64,000 bases of DNA from Amycolatopsis viridis (GCF_011758765.1 NZ_JAANOU010000001.1:5208001-5272000); one strand, 5' to 3'. Counted from the first letter of the stretch, positions 18,247 through 27,687 are shown. The notes: generated from the sequence alone by a model not told the origin. Program-made: numbers and translations.

Positions 18247-19680
18247 CTAGAGAGCCCGTACCCGCCGGATGGCGGCCGGGAGCGCGGCGACGATGCCGGA
18301 CGCCGACACCGGCACCCCGCGCGCCGCGAACTCGCCGGCGAGCGAGTGCACGTGTGCGGCGCACCCCGCGGCCAGCCACGGATCCAGGCCGCCGGCCAGG
18401 AGCGAACCGATCAGGCCGGACAGCACGTCGCCGGACCCGGCGGTGGCCAGCCACGATCCGCGCGCCACGTTCACCAGCACCCGCCCGTCCGGGTCGGCGA
18501 TGATGGTGACGTTGCCCTTGAGCAGCACCACCGCATCGAACTTCGCCGCGGCCTCACGCACCGACGCCACGCGGTCCTCGCCCGGGGGGCGTCCCATCAG
18601 CCGTTCGAACTCGCCCGCGTGCGGGGTCAGCACCAGCGGCGTGCCGGGGTCGCGGGCGTCCAGCACGTCCGGCCGGTGGGCCATCAGCGTGGTCGCGTCG
18701 GCGTCCGCGCAGACCGGCACCCCGGCGCCGAGCACGTGGGTGAGCACGTCGTGCCCCTCGCGACCGGTGCCGATCCCCGGCCCGACCACCCACGCCTGCA
18801 CGCGTCCGGCGTCGGTCACCGACCCGGTGGCGATGACCTCCGGCCACCGGGACCGCACCACGTCGGCCGCCGGGCCGGCGTAGCGCACCATGCCGGACGT
18901 AGCCAGCACCGCGGACCCGGTCGCCAGCACCGCCGCCCCCGGGTAGGTTGCCGAACCGGCGGCGACACCCGTCACGCCCTGGCTGTACTTGTTGTCCTCC
19001 GGGCCGGGCACCGGCCAGGCGAGACCGACGTCGACGGCGTCCAGCTGCCGCAGGTCCGGGTCGTCGAGCTCCAGCCCGATGTCGACGAGCTCGACCCGCC
19101 CGCAGCGGGACGGGTTGAGCACGTGCACCGGCTTGCGTGCGCCGAACGTCACCGTCCGGGTGGCCGTGACCGCCTCGCCCGGCACCGCCCCCGTGTCCGG
19201 CTCGACACCGCTGGGCAGGTCGACCGCCAGCACCGGCGCGGCGATGCGCGCGACCAGCTCGGCCGCGTCCGGACGCAGACCGCCGTGCGCGGACAGGCCG
19301 ACGATGCCGTCGATCACCAGGTCGGCGGACGCCAGCACGGCCGGACCGTCCTCGGCAGACACCACCCGGCCCCGCGCGCGGCGCAGCGCGGCCAGCCCCG
19401 CGGCGTGCGCCTTCCCCGGCTGGAGCAGGATCGCGGTGACGCTCACGTTGCGCCGCCGCAGGAACGCGCCGGCCCACAACGCGTCACCGCCGTTGTTGCC
19501 CGCCCCGACCAGAAGCGCCACACGGCGGCCGGACACCTTCCCGGTGTGCTCGGTCAGCATCTCGGCAGCGTGCACGGAGACCGCGAACGCGGCCTTGCGC
19601 ATCAGCGTCCCGTCCGGGGTGACGGCCAGCAGCCGTTCCTCGGCCGCGCGGATCCGGTCCGTCTTCCAGAAGCCTCGCAT
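18247..19680 (-). CDS. nnr: Bifunctional NAD(P)H-hydrate epimerase/dehydratase
   Basis: This 477-aa protein repairs hydrated NAD(P)H. The N-terminal epimerase (NAXE/YjeF_N, about 1-215) has [14 protein letters not shown] and [11 protein letters not shown]. The C-terminal ATP/ADP-dependent dehydratase (NAXD, about 225-477) has [24 protein letters not shown] and [17 protein letters not shown]. Both catalytic halves look intact. A -10-like TAGATT 6 nt before the ATG suggests a leaderless transcript. It is a standard actinobacterial neighbour of glmS and alr. Confidence 0.95.
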   Translation of the reverse strand: MRGFWKTDRIRAAEERLLAVTPDGTLMRKAAFAVSVHAAEMLTEHTGKVSGRRVALLVGAGNNGGDALWAGAFLRRRNVSVTAILLQPGKAHAAGLAALRRARGRVVSAEDGPAVLASADLVIDGIVGLSAHGGLRPDAAELVARIAAPVLAVDLPSGVEPDTGAVPGEAVTATRTVTFGARKPVHVLNPSRCGRVELVDIGLELDDPDLRQLDAVDVGLAWPVPGPEDNKYSQGVTGVAAGSATYPGAAVLATGSAVLATSGMVRYAGPAADVVRSRWPEVIATGSVTDAGRVQAWVVGPGIGTGREGHDVLTHVLGAGVPVCADADATTLMAHRPDVLDARDPGTPLVLTPHAGEFERLMGRPPGEDRVASVREAAAKFDAVVLLKGNVTIIADPDGRVLVNVARGSWLATAGSGDVLSGLIGSLLAGGLDPWLAAGCAAHVHSLAGEFAARGVPVSASGIVAALPAAIRRVRAL

Positions 19681-19686
19681 CGCTCG

Positions 19687-19692
19687 AATCTA
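19687..19692 (-). promoter_or_regulatory. -10 element of leaderless nnr
   Basis: TAGATT on the minus strand (19687-19692) is separated from the nnr ATG (19680) by 6 nt, the spacing seen in actinobacterial leaderless mRNAs. No clear -35 is seen. Confidence 0.45.
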
Positions 19693-19722
19693 GCGGCGCG
19701 CAGCGCCTCCGGTGCGGTTGGT

Positions 19723-21585
19723 CTACTCGACCGTCACCGACTTCGCCAGATTCCGCGGCTTGTCGACGTCGTACCCACGGGAGCGCGCGATCTCGGCCGA
19801 CAGCACCTGCAACGGCACCGTCGAGACCAGCGGCTGCAACAGTGTCGGCACCGCCGGGACCTCGATCAGCTCGTCGGCGAACGGGCGCACCGTGTCGTCG
19901 CCCTCCTCGGCGATCACGATGGTGCGCGCGCCGCGGGCCTGGATCTCGCTGATGTTGGACACCAGCTTGGCGTGCAGCACCGCGCGGCCCTTCGGCGACG
20001 GCATGACGACGACGACCGGCAGGCCCTCCTCGATCAGCGCGATCGGGCCGTGCTTGAGCTCACCGGCGGCGAACGCCTCGGCGTGCATGTACGCCAGCTC
20101 CTTGAGCTTGAGCGCACCCTCCAGCGCGACCGGGTAACCGACGTGCCTGCCGAGGAACAGCACCGCTTTCGAGTCGGCGATACCGCGGCTCACCGCACGC
20201 ACCTGGTCCACAGTGGACAGCACCTTGTGCACGGCGGCCGGCATGGCCTCCAGCTCGGCGAACTCACGCGCCACCTCGTCCGGGTACTTGGTGCCCCGCG
20301 CCTGCGCGAGCGCGAGGCCGACGAGGTAGTTCGCCGCGATCTGCGACAGGAACGTCTTCGTCGCGGCGACACCGACCTCCGGGCCGGCGTGCGTGTAGAG
20401 CACGGCGTCGGACTCGCGCGGGATCTGGGCACCATTGGTGTTGCACACCGCCAGCACGCGAGCCTTCTGGTCGCGGGCGTGGCGGATCGCCTCCAGCGTG
20501 TCGGCCGTCTCGCCGGACTGCGACACGGCCACGACCAGTGTGTCGCGGTCCAGCACCGGGTCCCGGTAGCGGAACTCGCTGGCCAGCTCGACCTCGACCG
20601 GCAGGCGGCACCAGTGCTCGATGGCGTACTTCGCGACCAGCCCGGAGTGGTAGGCCGAACCGCAGGCCACCACGAACACCTTGTCGACCTCACGCAGGTC
20701 CTGGTCGGACAGGCGCTGCTCGTCGAGCACGACGCGACCGCGGTCGAAGTGCCCGCGCAGCGTGTTCGCGAGCGCCTCCGGCTGCTCCTCGATCTCCTTG
20801 AGCATGAAGTAGTCGTGGCCGCCCTTTTCCGCGGCGGAGAGGTCCCAGTCGACCGTGAACGGCTTGCCCTGGGCGGGTTCACCGGCGAAGTCGGAGATGT
20901 CGTAGCCGTCCCGCGTGATGACCACGACCTGGTCCTGGCCCAGCTCCACGGCCTCGCGGGTGTGCTCGATGAACGCCGACACGTCGGAGGCGACGAAGTG
21001 CTCACGCTCGCCGACACCCACGACCAGCGGGGACGACCGGCGGGCCGCGACGATCATGTCCGGCTCGTCGGCGTGGGTCACGACCAGCGTGAACGCACCC
21101 TCCAACCGGCGGCAGACCGCGCGGACGCTGGCCGGCAGGTCACCGGCGGTGGGGCCGTCGGCGTAGGCACGGGCCACCAGGTGGGCGGCGGTCTCGGTGT
21201 CGGTGTCGCTGGTCATCTCGACACCGTCGGACTCCAGTTCGGCGCGCAGGGCGGCGAAGTTCTCGATGATCCCGTTGTGCACCACGGCGACGCGCTGCGT
21301 GGCGTCGCGGTGCGGGTGCGAGTTGCGGTCGATCGGCGCGCCGTGCGTGGCCCAGCGGGTGTGGCCCATGCCCGCGGTGCCGGCGAACCGGCCGAGACCG
21401 GTGTCGGCGAGGGCGCCCTCCAGGTTGGCCAGGCGGCCCGCCTTGCGTTCGACGGTCAGCGCTCCCGTGCCGTCCAGCACGGCCACACCGGCCGAGTCGT
21501 AGCCCCGGTACTCCATCCGGCGAAGCCCGCCGAGCACGACGTCCAGCGCCTGCCGGTGACCGACATATCCCACGATTCCGCACAC
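19723..21585 (-). CDS. glmS: Glutamine-fructose-6-phosphate aminotransferase GlmS
   Basis: This 620-aa enzyme makes glucosamine-6-phosphate from fructose-6-phosphate and glutamine, the first step to UDP-GlcNAc. The glutaminase domain starts with the nucleophile Cys2 (MCGIVGYVG) and has HTRWATHG; two SIS isomerase domains follow (GSAYHSG, SQSGETADTLEA, and KELAYMHAEAF), ending with the usual NLAKSVTVE. The start is a GTG at 21585; the Cys must directly follow it. A -10-like TAGGCT 6 nt upstream suggests leaderless translation. No glmS ribozyme is visible upstream. Confidence 0.97.
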   Translation of the reverse strand: MCGIVGYVGHRQALDVVLGGLRRMEYRGYDSAGVAVLDGTGALTVERKAGRLANLEGALADTGLGRFAGTAGMGHTRWATHGAPIDRNSHPHRDATQRVAVVHNGIIENFAALRAELESDGVEMTSDTDTETAAHLVARAYADGPTAGDLPASVRAVCRRLEGAFTLVVTHADEPDMIVAARRSSPLVVGVGEREHFVASDVSAFIEHTREAVELGQDQVVVITRDGYDISDFAGEPAQGKPFTVDWDLSAAEKGGHDYFMLKEIEEQPEALANTLRGHFDRGRVVLDEQRLSDQDLREVDKVFVVACGSAYHSGLVAKYAIEHWCRLPVEVELASEFRYRDPVLDRDTLVVAVSQSGETADTLEAIRHARDQKARVLAVCNTNGAQIPRESDAVLYTHAGPEVGVAATKTFLSQIAANYLVGLALAQARGTKYPDEVAREFAELEAMPAAVHKVLSTVDQVRAVSRGIADSKAVLFLGRHVGYPVALEGALKLKELAYMHAEAFAAGELKHGPIALIEEGLPVVVVMPSPKGRAVLHAKLVSNISEIQARGARTIVIAEEGDDTVRPFADELIEVPAVPTLLQPLVSTVPLQVLSAEIARSRGYDVDKPRNLAKSVTVE

Positions 21586-21591
21586 ACCACC

Positions 21592-21597
21592 AGCCTA
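21592..21597 (-). promoter_or_regulatory. -10 element of leaderless glmS
   Basis: TAGGCT (minus, 21592-21597) lies 6 nt ahead of the glmS GTG at 21585, leaving no room for a ribosome-binding site. Confidence 0.45.
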
Positions 21598-21693
21598 ACG
21601 AGGGATGCGCGTGCCGCTCCCCCGGCTCGTCTCCGCCTCGGTGAAACCGCGCTTCCGATGGATGTTGCGCGGCCGGGGCGGGGCGGGCTGCCC

Positions 21694-21699
21694 TAAGCT
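21694..21699 (+). promoter_or_regulatory. -10 element of leaderless hydrolase gene
   Basis: TAAGCT (21694-21699) precedes the ATG at 21707 by 7 nt. No Shine-Dalgarno sequence is present, consistent with a transcript beginning at the start codon. Confidence 0.5.
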
Positions 21700-21706
21700 G
21701 CCGACC

Positions 21707-22519
21707 ATGGTCAGCAAGCCCAAGGAGCTGCTCGAAGAGCTGTCGCACGCGGGACCGCACGAGGTGCTGCGCGGCAACCTCGCGCTCGCCGGATTGCCGG
21801 GTGTGGTGTTCACCCCACGAACCGGCCTGAACCTGCCGGCGGTGGCGTTCGGCCACGGGTGGCTCCAGCCGCCGGGCCGGTACCGGGGGCTGCTGAGCCA
21901 CCTGGCGAGCTGGGGCGTGGTCGCGGCCGCACCGGCGACGCAGCAGGGTCCGCTGCCGTCGCACCGCCTGCTGGCCGCCGACCTGCGCACCACGCTCGAC
22001 GTGCTCACCGGGGTGCGACTGGGGCAGGGCGACCTCAGCGTCGACGCCGAGCGGCTCGGGCTGGCGGGGCACTCCACCGGCGGCGGCGCGGCGGTGCTGG
22101 CCGCCGCTTCGCGAGGTGTCCGGGCGGTGGCGACGTTCGCCGCCGCGCAGACCCTGCCGTCGGCGAGCGCGGCAGCGGTGAAGGTCACCGCACCGGGGCT
22201 GCACCTGGCCGTCGACGGCGACCTGGTGGCCCCCGCCGGCGGCAACGCCGAGGCGATCGCCCACGCCTGGGGCGGACCGGTCCAGTTCCGCAAAGTCGAC
22301 AAGTCGACTCACCTCGGGCTGACCGAGGGCAGTCACTGGAGCCAGCGGCTGCTGCACGGCAAGCCGAACCACCGGACGCAGGTGCTGGTCCGCGCACTGT
22401 TCACGGCGTTCTTCCTGACGCACCTCACCGGGACCGACAAGTACCGCCCCCTGCTGGAGTCGGACGTGAAACGCGCGCCGATCGGCTTCGAGCGCGGCCC
22501 GGAGCCGGTGGCCGCCTAG
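21707..22519 (+). CDS. Alpha/beta hydrolase (chlorophyllase/dienelactone-like)
   Basis: This 270-aa protein has a serine-hydrolase nucleophile elbow GHSTGGG and a preceding FGHGWLQPPGRY region, like the cutinase/chlorophyllase-like group of alpha/beta hydrolases. A probable acid lies in the AVDGDLVAP turn and a His in KSTHLGLTEGSH. No signal peptide is seen, so it should be cytoplasmic. ATG 21707 is preferred over the in-frame codon at 21605 because of the -10 element just upstream and the lack of coding character before it. It is divergent from glmS by 121 nt. The substrate is unknown. Confidence 0.82.
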   Translation: MVSKPKELLEELSHAGPHEVLRGNLALAGLPGVVFTPRTGLNLPAVAFGHGWLQPPGRYRGLLSHLASWGVVAAAPATQQGPLPSHRLLAADLRTTLDVLTGVRLGQGDLSVDAERLGLAGHSTGGGAAVLAAASRGVRAVATFAAAQTLPSASAAAVKVTAPGLHLAVDGDLVAPAGGNAEAIAHAWGGPVQFRKVDKSTHLGLTEGSHWSQRLLHGKPNHRTQVLVRALFTAFFLTHLTGTDKYRPLLESDVKRAPIGFERGPEPVAA

Positions 22520-22536
22520 ACAAGGCGATCGCTGAC

Positions 22537-22607
22537 CGCTCGCCACGCAGTCACGGCGGCCCCTGGCCCCTCGATGAGCAGGCGTGGCGAGCGCTTGGCC
22601 GCTCGCC
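22537..22607 (+). other. Two mutually exclusive hairpins after the hydrolase gene
   Basis: CGCTCGCCACGC (22537-22548) pairs perfectly with GCGTGGCGAGCG (22582-22593). The same GGCGAGCG (22586-22593) also pairs with CGCTCGCC (22600-22607) across a 6-nt loop. Only one can form at a time. They begin 17 nt after the hydrolase stop and probably act as its terminator. Confidence 0.5.
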
Positions 22608-22900
22608 CGAAGGCGCGGCGGCCCGTGACGCACCTGGGTGGCCCGGTCCGGGCTCCCGCCAGGGTGGCCGGCTGCGCCGTGGTGAGCCCGGCTGGTGGGA
22701 CCGTGCGCTGCGCCCGGTACCGGGCGGAGTGCCCGTGCCCGCGGGTACGCGGCAGGCGTGCCCAGGGCACGACCCGCGAAACGTGGTCAGCCACCCGAGC
22801 GTGGCCGGGCCAGCCGCCCACCACGCGCCCCGGCGAACCGCGGACCCGGCTGGCGGCGGACGCGAGGGCACGCCCCCTGGGCGGGGTCCGCGGGAACGGG
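22608..22900. other. GC-rich intergenic stretch without a supported gene
   Basis: Together with the hairpins before it this makes a gap of about 380 nt between convergent genes. Open frames cross it on both strands but show no family resemblance and no ribosome-binding site. I see no promoter, RNA gene or repeat here. Confidence 0.5.
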
Positions 22901-23272
22901 TCAGCCGAGCCAGTCCTTGGTCGAGTAGTCGTCCTCGGCGTCCTCCATGCGGGCGTGGCGGCCTCGGCGGGCCGGTGGCCGGGGCGGGGACGCGTGCCGG
23001 TTGGTCGGCTCGGTGGACATCTCCGGATCTTCGAAGGCCATGCCGAGCGCGGCGTTGGGATCGGGCTTCTCCCGCAGTTCCCAGCCCGCGGCGGTCTTGG
23101 CGCGGGCGGCCTGCTCGACCAGGCGTTGCACGGTGGCAGCGGCCGCCGCCGTGAGGTCGCCGGTGCGGGTCCGGCTGTCCGCGAGGCTCGCTGCGACGCG
23201 GCGGCTGATCAGGTCCTGCCGGGCGACCCGCTCGGCGGCGATCGCGTCGAGCTTGGCCTGGAACTCACTCAC
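22901..23272 (-). CDS. Small helical protein of the ESX-substrate-like operon
   Basis: This 123-aa protein is not recognised. Residues about 1-75 are predicted helical and Ala/Arg/Glu-rich (AKLDAIAAERVARQDLISRR, then AAAAATVQRLVEQAARAKTA), followed by a proline/arginine-rich, disordered segment and an acidic end (EDAEDDYSTKDWLG). The ATG overlaps the stop of the 902-residue gene (ATGA), making it the third gene of a coupled operon with an EspC-like protein first. It could be a chaperone or partner for the large protein; that is inference only. Confidence 0.72.
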   Translation of the reverse strand: MSEFQAKLDAIAAERVARQDLISRRVAASLADSRTRTGDLTAAAAATVQRLVEQAARAKTAAGWELREKPDPNAALGMAFEDPEMSTEPTNRHASPPRPPARRGRHARMEDAEDDYSTKDWLG

Positions 23273-25977
23273 CTCCGGCTCTCCTCGTCGTCCAGGGAGC
23301 CGTTGATGCGGCCACCGGAGTGGGCGGTGCCGAAGATGCCACCGTCGATGCGGTAGGCGCGGGACGTCCGTTCGTGGTCGTCGCTGTCCTGGTTGCCACC
23401 GGCCGCGGGCAGGCCGCCGAGCATGCTCATCGCGCTCGGATCGCCCGGCACGCCGCTGCCGACCGGATCGAGCCCCGGCGCGGCACCGAGAGTGGCACCG
23501 GATTCCGCAGGTGCCGTGGAGTGGCTCAGCGAGCCGGTGTGCCCGAGCCCCCCGCTGGTCGAGATCCCGTCCGTGACACCACCGAGCTCGTGCACCGGGG
23601 CGGTCCGATCGGGGCCGCCACCGAAGCCGTGACCGGTCGGCGTCGGGACGGCCGCCGCGGCAACCGAATCGGGCGGAACGCCGAGACCACCACCGCCAGC
23701 GGGAGACGGTCCGGGACCGCCGGGCCCGGGCAACGGCCGGGTTGCAGCAGCCTCGCCACCGGCGTCCGCAGCTGTGACGTCCACAGCCTCGGCGGCGCTC
23801 ACAGCACCACCAGTGGCACCCTCCCCGGAGTCTGCGGCACCAGCAGCGCGCCGGGCACCGACCAGGCCAGGCACCTCGTACGAGTCGCGCGCGCCGCCAC
23901 CACCAGCGGCACCAATCCCCGGATCCGCGGCGCCGGCAGCCCCTGCCCGGCCGGGCACGTCATCCGAGCCACCACTCACGGGGTGCGCGACGCCAGCGGC
24001 ATCCCCAGCCCCCACTGGGCCACGCACGTCGAACCCGCCGCCGGTGCCCGGATCTGCGCCATCAGCAGCGCCCCAGGCCCCCACTCGGCCGGTAACCCCG
24101 CCAGCGTCCACCGTCCCGGCCGCCCCGTCGGCGGCCGGGAAACCGCCAGGGGTGCTGACGTCGTGCGCACCGGCGACGCCGAGCGGCGGCTGACCCGTGC
24201 CGTTGACGACACCGCCCGGCCCCGCGCGGTACGCAGCCTCGGTCAGGCGGCCGCCACGCGGGTCGGCCGGCCCGGCGGCGGGGTCCGGCTTCTCGCCGAG
24301 GGTGTACGTGGTGGGGGTGGCCGTGCCGTCGTCGACGGTGACCACCGTGGGACCGGTCTCGCCTCCCGGGCGTTCCGCCGTGATGTGCAGGGCACCGTCG
24401 TCGATGTGGATCTTGCCGTCGGCGCCGGGCGTGTAGGCGGGGCGGACCGGGTCGGCCGCGCCCCAGTCGAGCTGGTAGTCCTTCGCCACGCCGGGACCGG
24501 AGTCGATCTTGATGTTCATCCGGCCGGTCCGGTCCGGCTCGGTCATCTCCAGCGTGCTGTCGCCCCGCTGAACCGTCAGCGTGTCCAGCTCGTCCGCCGC
24601 CGCCGGAGCGGTCACCGGTGGGATCACCGGTGGCGGAGCGGCCGGCACGGCCGGTGGCGGAGTCGTGGGCGGCGCGACCGGCGGCGCACCCGCACCGCCG
24701 CCGCCCCCGCCAGCCGTGCCACCGCCGTTGCCCATCCCAGGTCCTGATCCGGGGGAACCCCGCCCGGAACCACCGCCGGAACCGCCGCCGGATCGGGGCG
24801 GCGCAGCCTCGCCGACTCCCGCGAACGGGTTGTCCGGCACCTTCTGCAGTTCGGTGTTCAGCGCCGACCACTGGCTCGCCACGGCGACGCGCGTGTTTTC
24901 GCACATCGCCTGCAACTCGCCCACCAGCCCGGCGAACCAGCCGCAGAATTCGGCCAGCCAGCTCTTCGCCCAGGCCTGCACCGCGTCCAGCAGCTCGTCC
25001 GACAACCCGAAGTAGGCAGAGCTGACCAGCTGAGCGGCCAGCGGCGACTGCTGACCGGCCAAGAACGGGATGAAGTGCCTGAAATCGTCCGCGCTCGCGT
25101 TGCGGCCCAGCTGGGCGATCCGCACGAGCCGGTCGGTGTCCTGCGCCGTGAGACCCTGCTCCGGCGGCCACGACTGGAACGAATACTGCAACACCCAGGA
25201 TGCCTTGTCCCGGCACGACCCGGCGATCGCAGCGACCGTCCGGTTGATCACGTCGGCCGCGTGGTCGAGCGCCTGCTCGACCACCTTGACCCCGTCCCCG
25301 AACTTCGCCCAGGACGCCGCCGCGGCGTTCTTCCCATCGCCGTCCCACTGACCGAACAGGCCTTGCACCGCCGAGTTCTGCGCCGGCGCGGCGTCGGCCA
25401 CCGACTCCCGCACCTGCACGATCTCACCCGCCCCGGCGGTGAACTTGTCGAACGGGATGTCGCGCTGCTCGTCGTACCGGTCGATCAGCTCCTGGAGCCG
25501 GAACTCGGGCAGGCCCGGCGCGGCGACCGCCCGTGCCGCGCTGTACACCGGCAGCCAGGTGCGGAAACAGTCCAGCCCAGGCACTCCGGTGTCCAGGATC
25601 TCGTTCGAATTCCGTGCCCCCGGGCTCGTTTCCGACCCCTTGAGCGAGTCGAGCCGCGCCTTGCCGTCGTCGACCGCGCGCTGCTGCTCCTCGCGCAACG
25701 CGGTCATGTTCGCGTCGTGGCGGCCCTGCGCCTCGGAGTAGGCGTCATAGGCGAAGGGGCCGTCCTTCAGGTCCCGCTCGGTGAAGCCGAACCGGTCCGC
25801 AAAGGACTTCAGCAGCTCCTGCTTCTCGTTCTTGTTCTGGAACCCGTAGACCACCGGGTCGACGTTGTCGATCGCGTCGAAGTAGCGCACGAGGAGGGTC
25901 CGTTTGGTGTCGTCGTCGATCTTCGGATCGTCGACGAGCTGCCTCACCTCCTGGATCGTCGGCAGCCGCTCCGCCAT
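23269..25977 (-). CDS. 902-residue secretion-associated protein with helical head and Gly/Ala-rich tail
   Basis: Residues about 1-395 are mostly helical (paired helices around 60-120 and 215-260, WXG100/PPE-like in style). A Gly/Ser/Pro-rich linker follows (about 395-455), then a beta-rich segment (about 460-565; DTLTVQRGDSTLEMTE, HIDDGALHITAERPGG), about 300 residues of Gly/Ala/Pro/Asp low complexity, and a conserved-looking end RAYRIDGGIFGT near 870. No catalytic or toxin motif is visible. The ATG overlaps the stop of the EspC-like gene (TGATG). This layout is typical of Pseudonocardiaceae proteins linked to type VII secretion; export by ESX-4 is plausible but unproven. Confidence 0.78.
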   Translation of the reverse strand: MAERLPTIQEVRQLVDDPKIDDDTKRTLLVRYFDAIDNVDPVVYGFQNKNEKQELLKSFADRFGFTERDLKDGPFAYDAYSEAQGRHDANMTALREEQQRAVDDGKARLDSLKGSETSPGARNSNEILDTGVPGLDCFRTWLPVYSAARAVAAPGLPEFRLQELIDRYDEQRDIPFDKFTAGAGEIVQVRESVADAAPAQNSAVQGLFGQWDGDGKNAAAASWAKFGDGVKVVEQALDHAADVINRTVAAIAGSCRDKASWVLQYSFQSWPPEQGLTAQDTDRLVRIAQLGRNASADDFRHFIPFLAGQQSPLAAQLVSSAYFGLSDELLDAVQAWAKSWLAEFCGWFAGLVGELQAMCENTRVAVASQWSALNTELQKVPDNPFAGVGEAAPPRSGGGSGGGSGRGSPGSGPGMGNGGGTAGGGGGGAGAPPVAPPTTPPPAVPAAPPPVIPPVTAPAAADELDTLTVQRGDSTLEMTEPDRTGRMNIKIDSGPGVAKDYQLDWGAADPVRPAYTPGADGKIHIDDGALHITAERPGGETGPTVVTVDDGTATPTTYTLGEKPDPAAGPADPRGGRLTEAAYRAGPGGVVNGTGQPPLGVAGAHDVSTPGGFPAADGAAGTVDAGGVTGRVGAWGAADGADPGTGGGFDVRGPVGAGDAAGVAHPVSGGSDDVPGRAGAAGAADPGIGAAGGGGARDSYEVPGLVGARRAAGAADSGEGATGGAVSAAEAVDVTAADAGGEAAATRPLPGPGGPGPSPAGGGGLGVPPDSVAAAAVPTPTGHGFGGGPDRTAPVHELGGVTDGISTSGGLGHTGSLSHSTAPAESGATLGAAPGLDPVGSGVPGDPSAMSMLGGLPAAGGNQDSDDHERTSRAYRIDGGIFGTAHSGGRINGSLDDEESRR

Positions 25978-26285
25978 CAGCTCGCCGCCTTCCGGACGTC
26001 CGACCCGGACTGATCGTCCGCCCCGTGGTAGGACTTGCCCGCGCCGGCCAGCCGGTCGGCGAACTCACCCGACGCGCGCACGTAGCTGTCCACACAGGCC
26101 ACCAGGCGCTGCACACCCGCCTGGTAGCCCGCGAAGGACTCGTGGTGCTTGCGGCCGAAGTCCTCGGCCCGGATCTGCACGTCCTTGAGGTTGGGCAGCG
26201 TGTACTTCAGCTGCGACCCGGGCTCGTCCCGGACCGTTCCCGCCGCGGCGGTCACCTGCTGCGGATCCACCTCGTACCCGGCCAC
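25977..26285 (-). CDS. EspC/DUF2580-like type VII secretion target
   Basis: This helical protein of about 102 aa starts VAGYEVDPQQVTAAAGTVRD, the typical opening of the EspC-like family, and carries the export motif YHGAD (86-90, YxxxD) after the second helix. The GTG at 26285 is used because GGGGGA lies 6 nt upstream; a GTG at 26315 would add ten residues. Family members dimerise or pair with larger partners and leave the cell through ESX systems. It heads an operon with the 902-residue protein and a small helical protein, placed between glmM and the glmS region, 5 kb from the ESX-4 genes. Confidence 0.82.
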   Translation of the reverse strand: MAGYEVDPQQVTAAAGTVRDEPGSQLKYTLPNLKDVQIRAEDFGRKHHESFAGYQAGVQRLVACVDSYVRASGEFADRLAGAGKSYHGADDQSGSDVRKAAS

Positions 26286-26352
26286 GACCACTCCCCCTCG
26301 CTCGGCGTCGTGCACCGAATGTACCGAGCGGGTACGACAGTTCGCAGTCAGT

Positions 26353-27687
26353 TCAGGAGACGGACGACACGACTCCGGCCAGCCGGTCGGCCGCGGCCTG
26401 CGCGATCTCCTGCGCCGGTGCCTCGACCATCACGCGCACCAGCTGCTCGGTGCCGGAGGGCCGCAACAGGACGCGGCCCTCGTCGCCCAGCTCGGCCTCC
26501 ACGGCCTCGACCGCCTCGCGCACCACGTCGGACTTCGCGACCGTCGCCTTGTCCGAGACACGCACGTTGACCAGCACCTGCGGCAGCTTGCGCATCACCC
26601 CGGCGAGCTCGGCCAGCGGCTTGCCGGTCGAGGCGACCCGGCTCATCACGCGCAGCGCCGTGAGCAGGCCGTCGCCGGTGGTGGCGAGCGCGGGGAACAC
26701 GACGTGACCGGACTGCTCGCCGCCCAGCGCGTAACCACCGGAGCGGAGCTCCTCCAGCACGTACCGGTCGCCGACCGCGGTCGTGCGCAACGTGACGCGG
26801 TGGTCCCGCATGGCCAGGTGCAGGCCGAGGTTGCTCATCACCGTCGCGACCAGTGTGTCGTGCGCGAGCTCGCCGGCCTCGGCCATCGCGAGTGCCAGGA
26901 TCGCCATGATCTGGTCGCCGTCCACCAGCTCGCCCGAGGCGTCCACCGCCAGGCAGCGGTCGGCGTCGCCGTCGTGCGCGATGCCCAGGTCGGCGCCGTG
27001 CTCGACCACCATCGCCTGCAGCACCTCCGGGTGCGTGGACCCGCACCCGTCGTTGATGTTGATGCCATCCGGCTCGGCGTGGACGGCGATGACCTCGGCC
27101 CCGGCCTTGCGGTAGACCTCGGGCGCGGCGAACGACGCCGCACCGTTGGCGCAGTCGACGACGATGCGCAGGCCGGTCAGCGGGTGCGGGGTGGCGGCCA
27201 GCAGGTGGTCGGTGTAGCGGTCGACGGCATCCGGGACGTCGCTGACCCGGCCGATGCCGGCACCGGTCGGGCGGGGCGCGTCGCTGGTCAGTCCGGCTTC
27301 GATCTCGTCCTCGATACCGTCCGGCAGCTTGTGCCCGCCGGAGGCGAACAGCTTGATCCCGTTGTCCGGCATGGGGTTGTGCGACGCGGAGATCATCACG
27401 CCGAGGTCGGCCTCCAGCGCGCCCACCAGGTAGGCGACGGCGGGGGTCGGCTGGATCCCGACGCGCAGCACATCCGCGCCGGCCGAGGCGAGCCCGGCCA
27501 CCACGGCGGCCTCCAGCATCTCGCCGCTCGCGCGGGGGTCGCGGCCGACGACCGCGACCGGGCGGTGCGAGCGGTCGTGCGCGGCGAGCACGCGGGCCGC
27601 GCTGGCCGCCACGGACAACGCCAGCTCGGGCGTCAGCTCCCCGTTGGCCAGACCACGAACCCCGTCGGTGCCGAAAAGGCGAGCCAT
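26353..27687 (-). CDS. glmM: Phosphoglucosamine mutase GlmM
   Basis: This 444-aa alpha-D-phosphohexomutase interconverts glucosamine-6-phosphate and glucosamine-1-phosphate, the step after GlmS. The catalytic phosphoserine lies in ISASHNP (S102), the metal loop is HDGDADRC, the sugar loop is GGEQSGH and the phosphate loop is [15 protein letters not shown]. The N-terminus [12 protein letters not shown] is canonical. ATG 27687 has GAGGAGAGG just upstream. It follows rpsI-rplM as in mycobacteria but after a terminator, so it is transcribed separately. Confidence 0.97.
   Translation of the reverse strand: MARLFGTDGVRGLANGELTPELALSVAASAARVLAAHDRSHRPVAVVGRDPRASGEMLEAAVVAGLASAGADVLRVGIQPTPAVAYLVGALEADLGVMISASHNPMPDNGIKLFASGGHKLPDGIEDEIEAGLTSDAPRPTGAGIGRVSDVPDAVDRYTDHLLAATPHPLTGLRIVVDCANGAASFAAPEVYRKAGAEVIAVHAEPDGININDGCGSTHPEVLQAMVVEHGADLGIAHDGDADRCLAVDASGELVDGDQIMAILALAMAEAGELAHDTLVATVMSNLGLHLAMRDHRVTLRTTAVGDRYVLEELRSGGYALGGEQSGHVVFPALATTGDGLLTALRVMSRVASTGKPLAELAGVMRKLPQVLVNVRVSDKATVAKSDVVREAVEAVEAELGDEGRVLLRPSGTEQLVRVMVEAPAQEIAQAAADRLAGVVSSVS

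Noticed and set aside
18346-21696. A plus-strand open frame of about 1100 codons opposite nnr and glmS.
   Set aside because: It is antisense to two well-conserved enzymes, with His/Arg/Gln-rich composition and no family match.
22516-22900. Small open frames on both strands of the gap.
   Set aside because: They lack ribosome-binding sites and family features, and their Arg/Pro-rich composition is what random GC-rich DNA gives.
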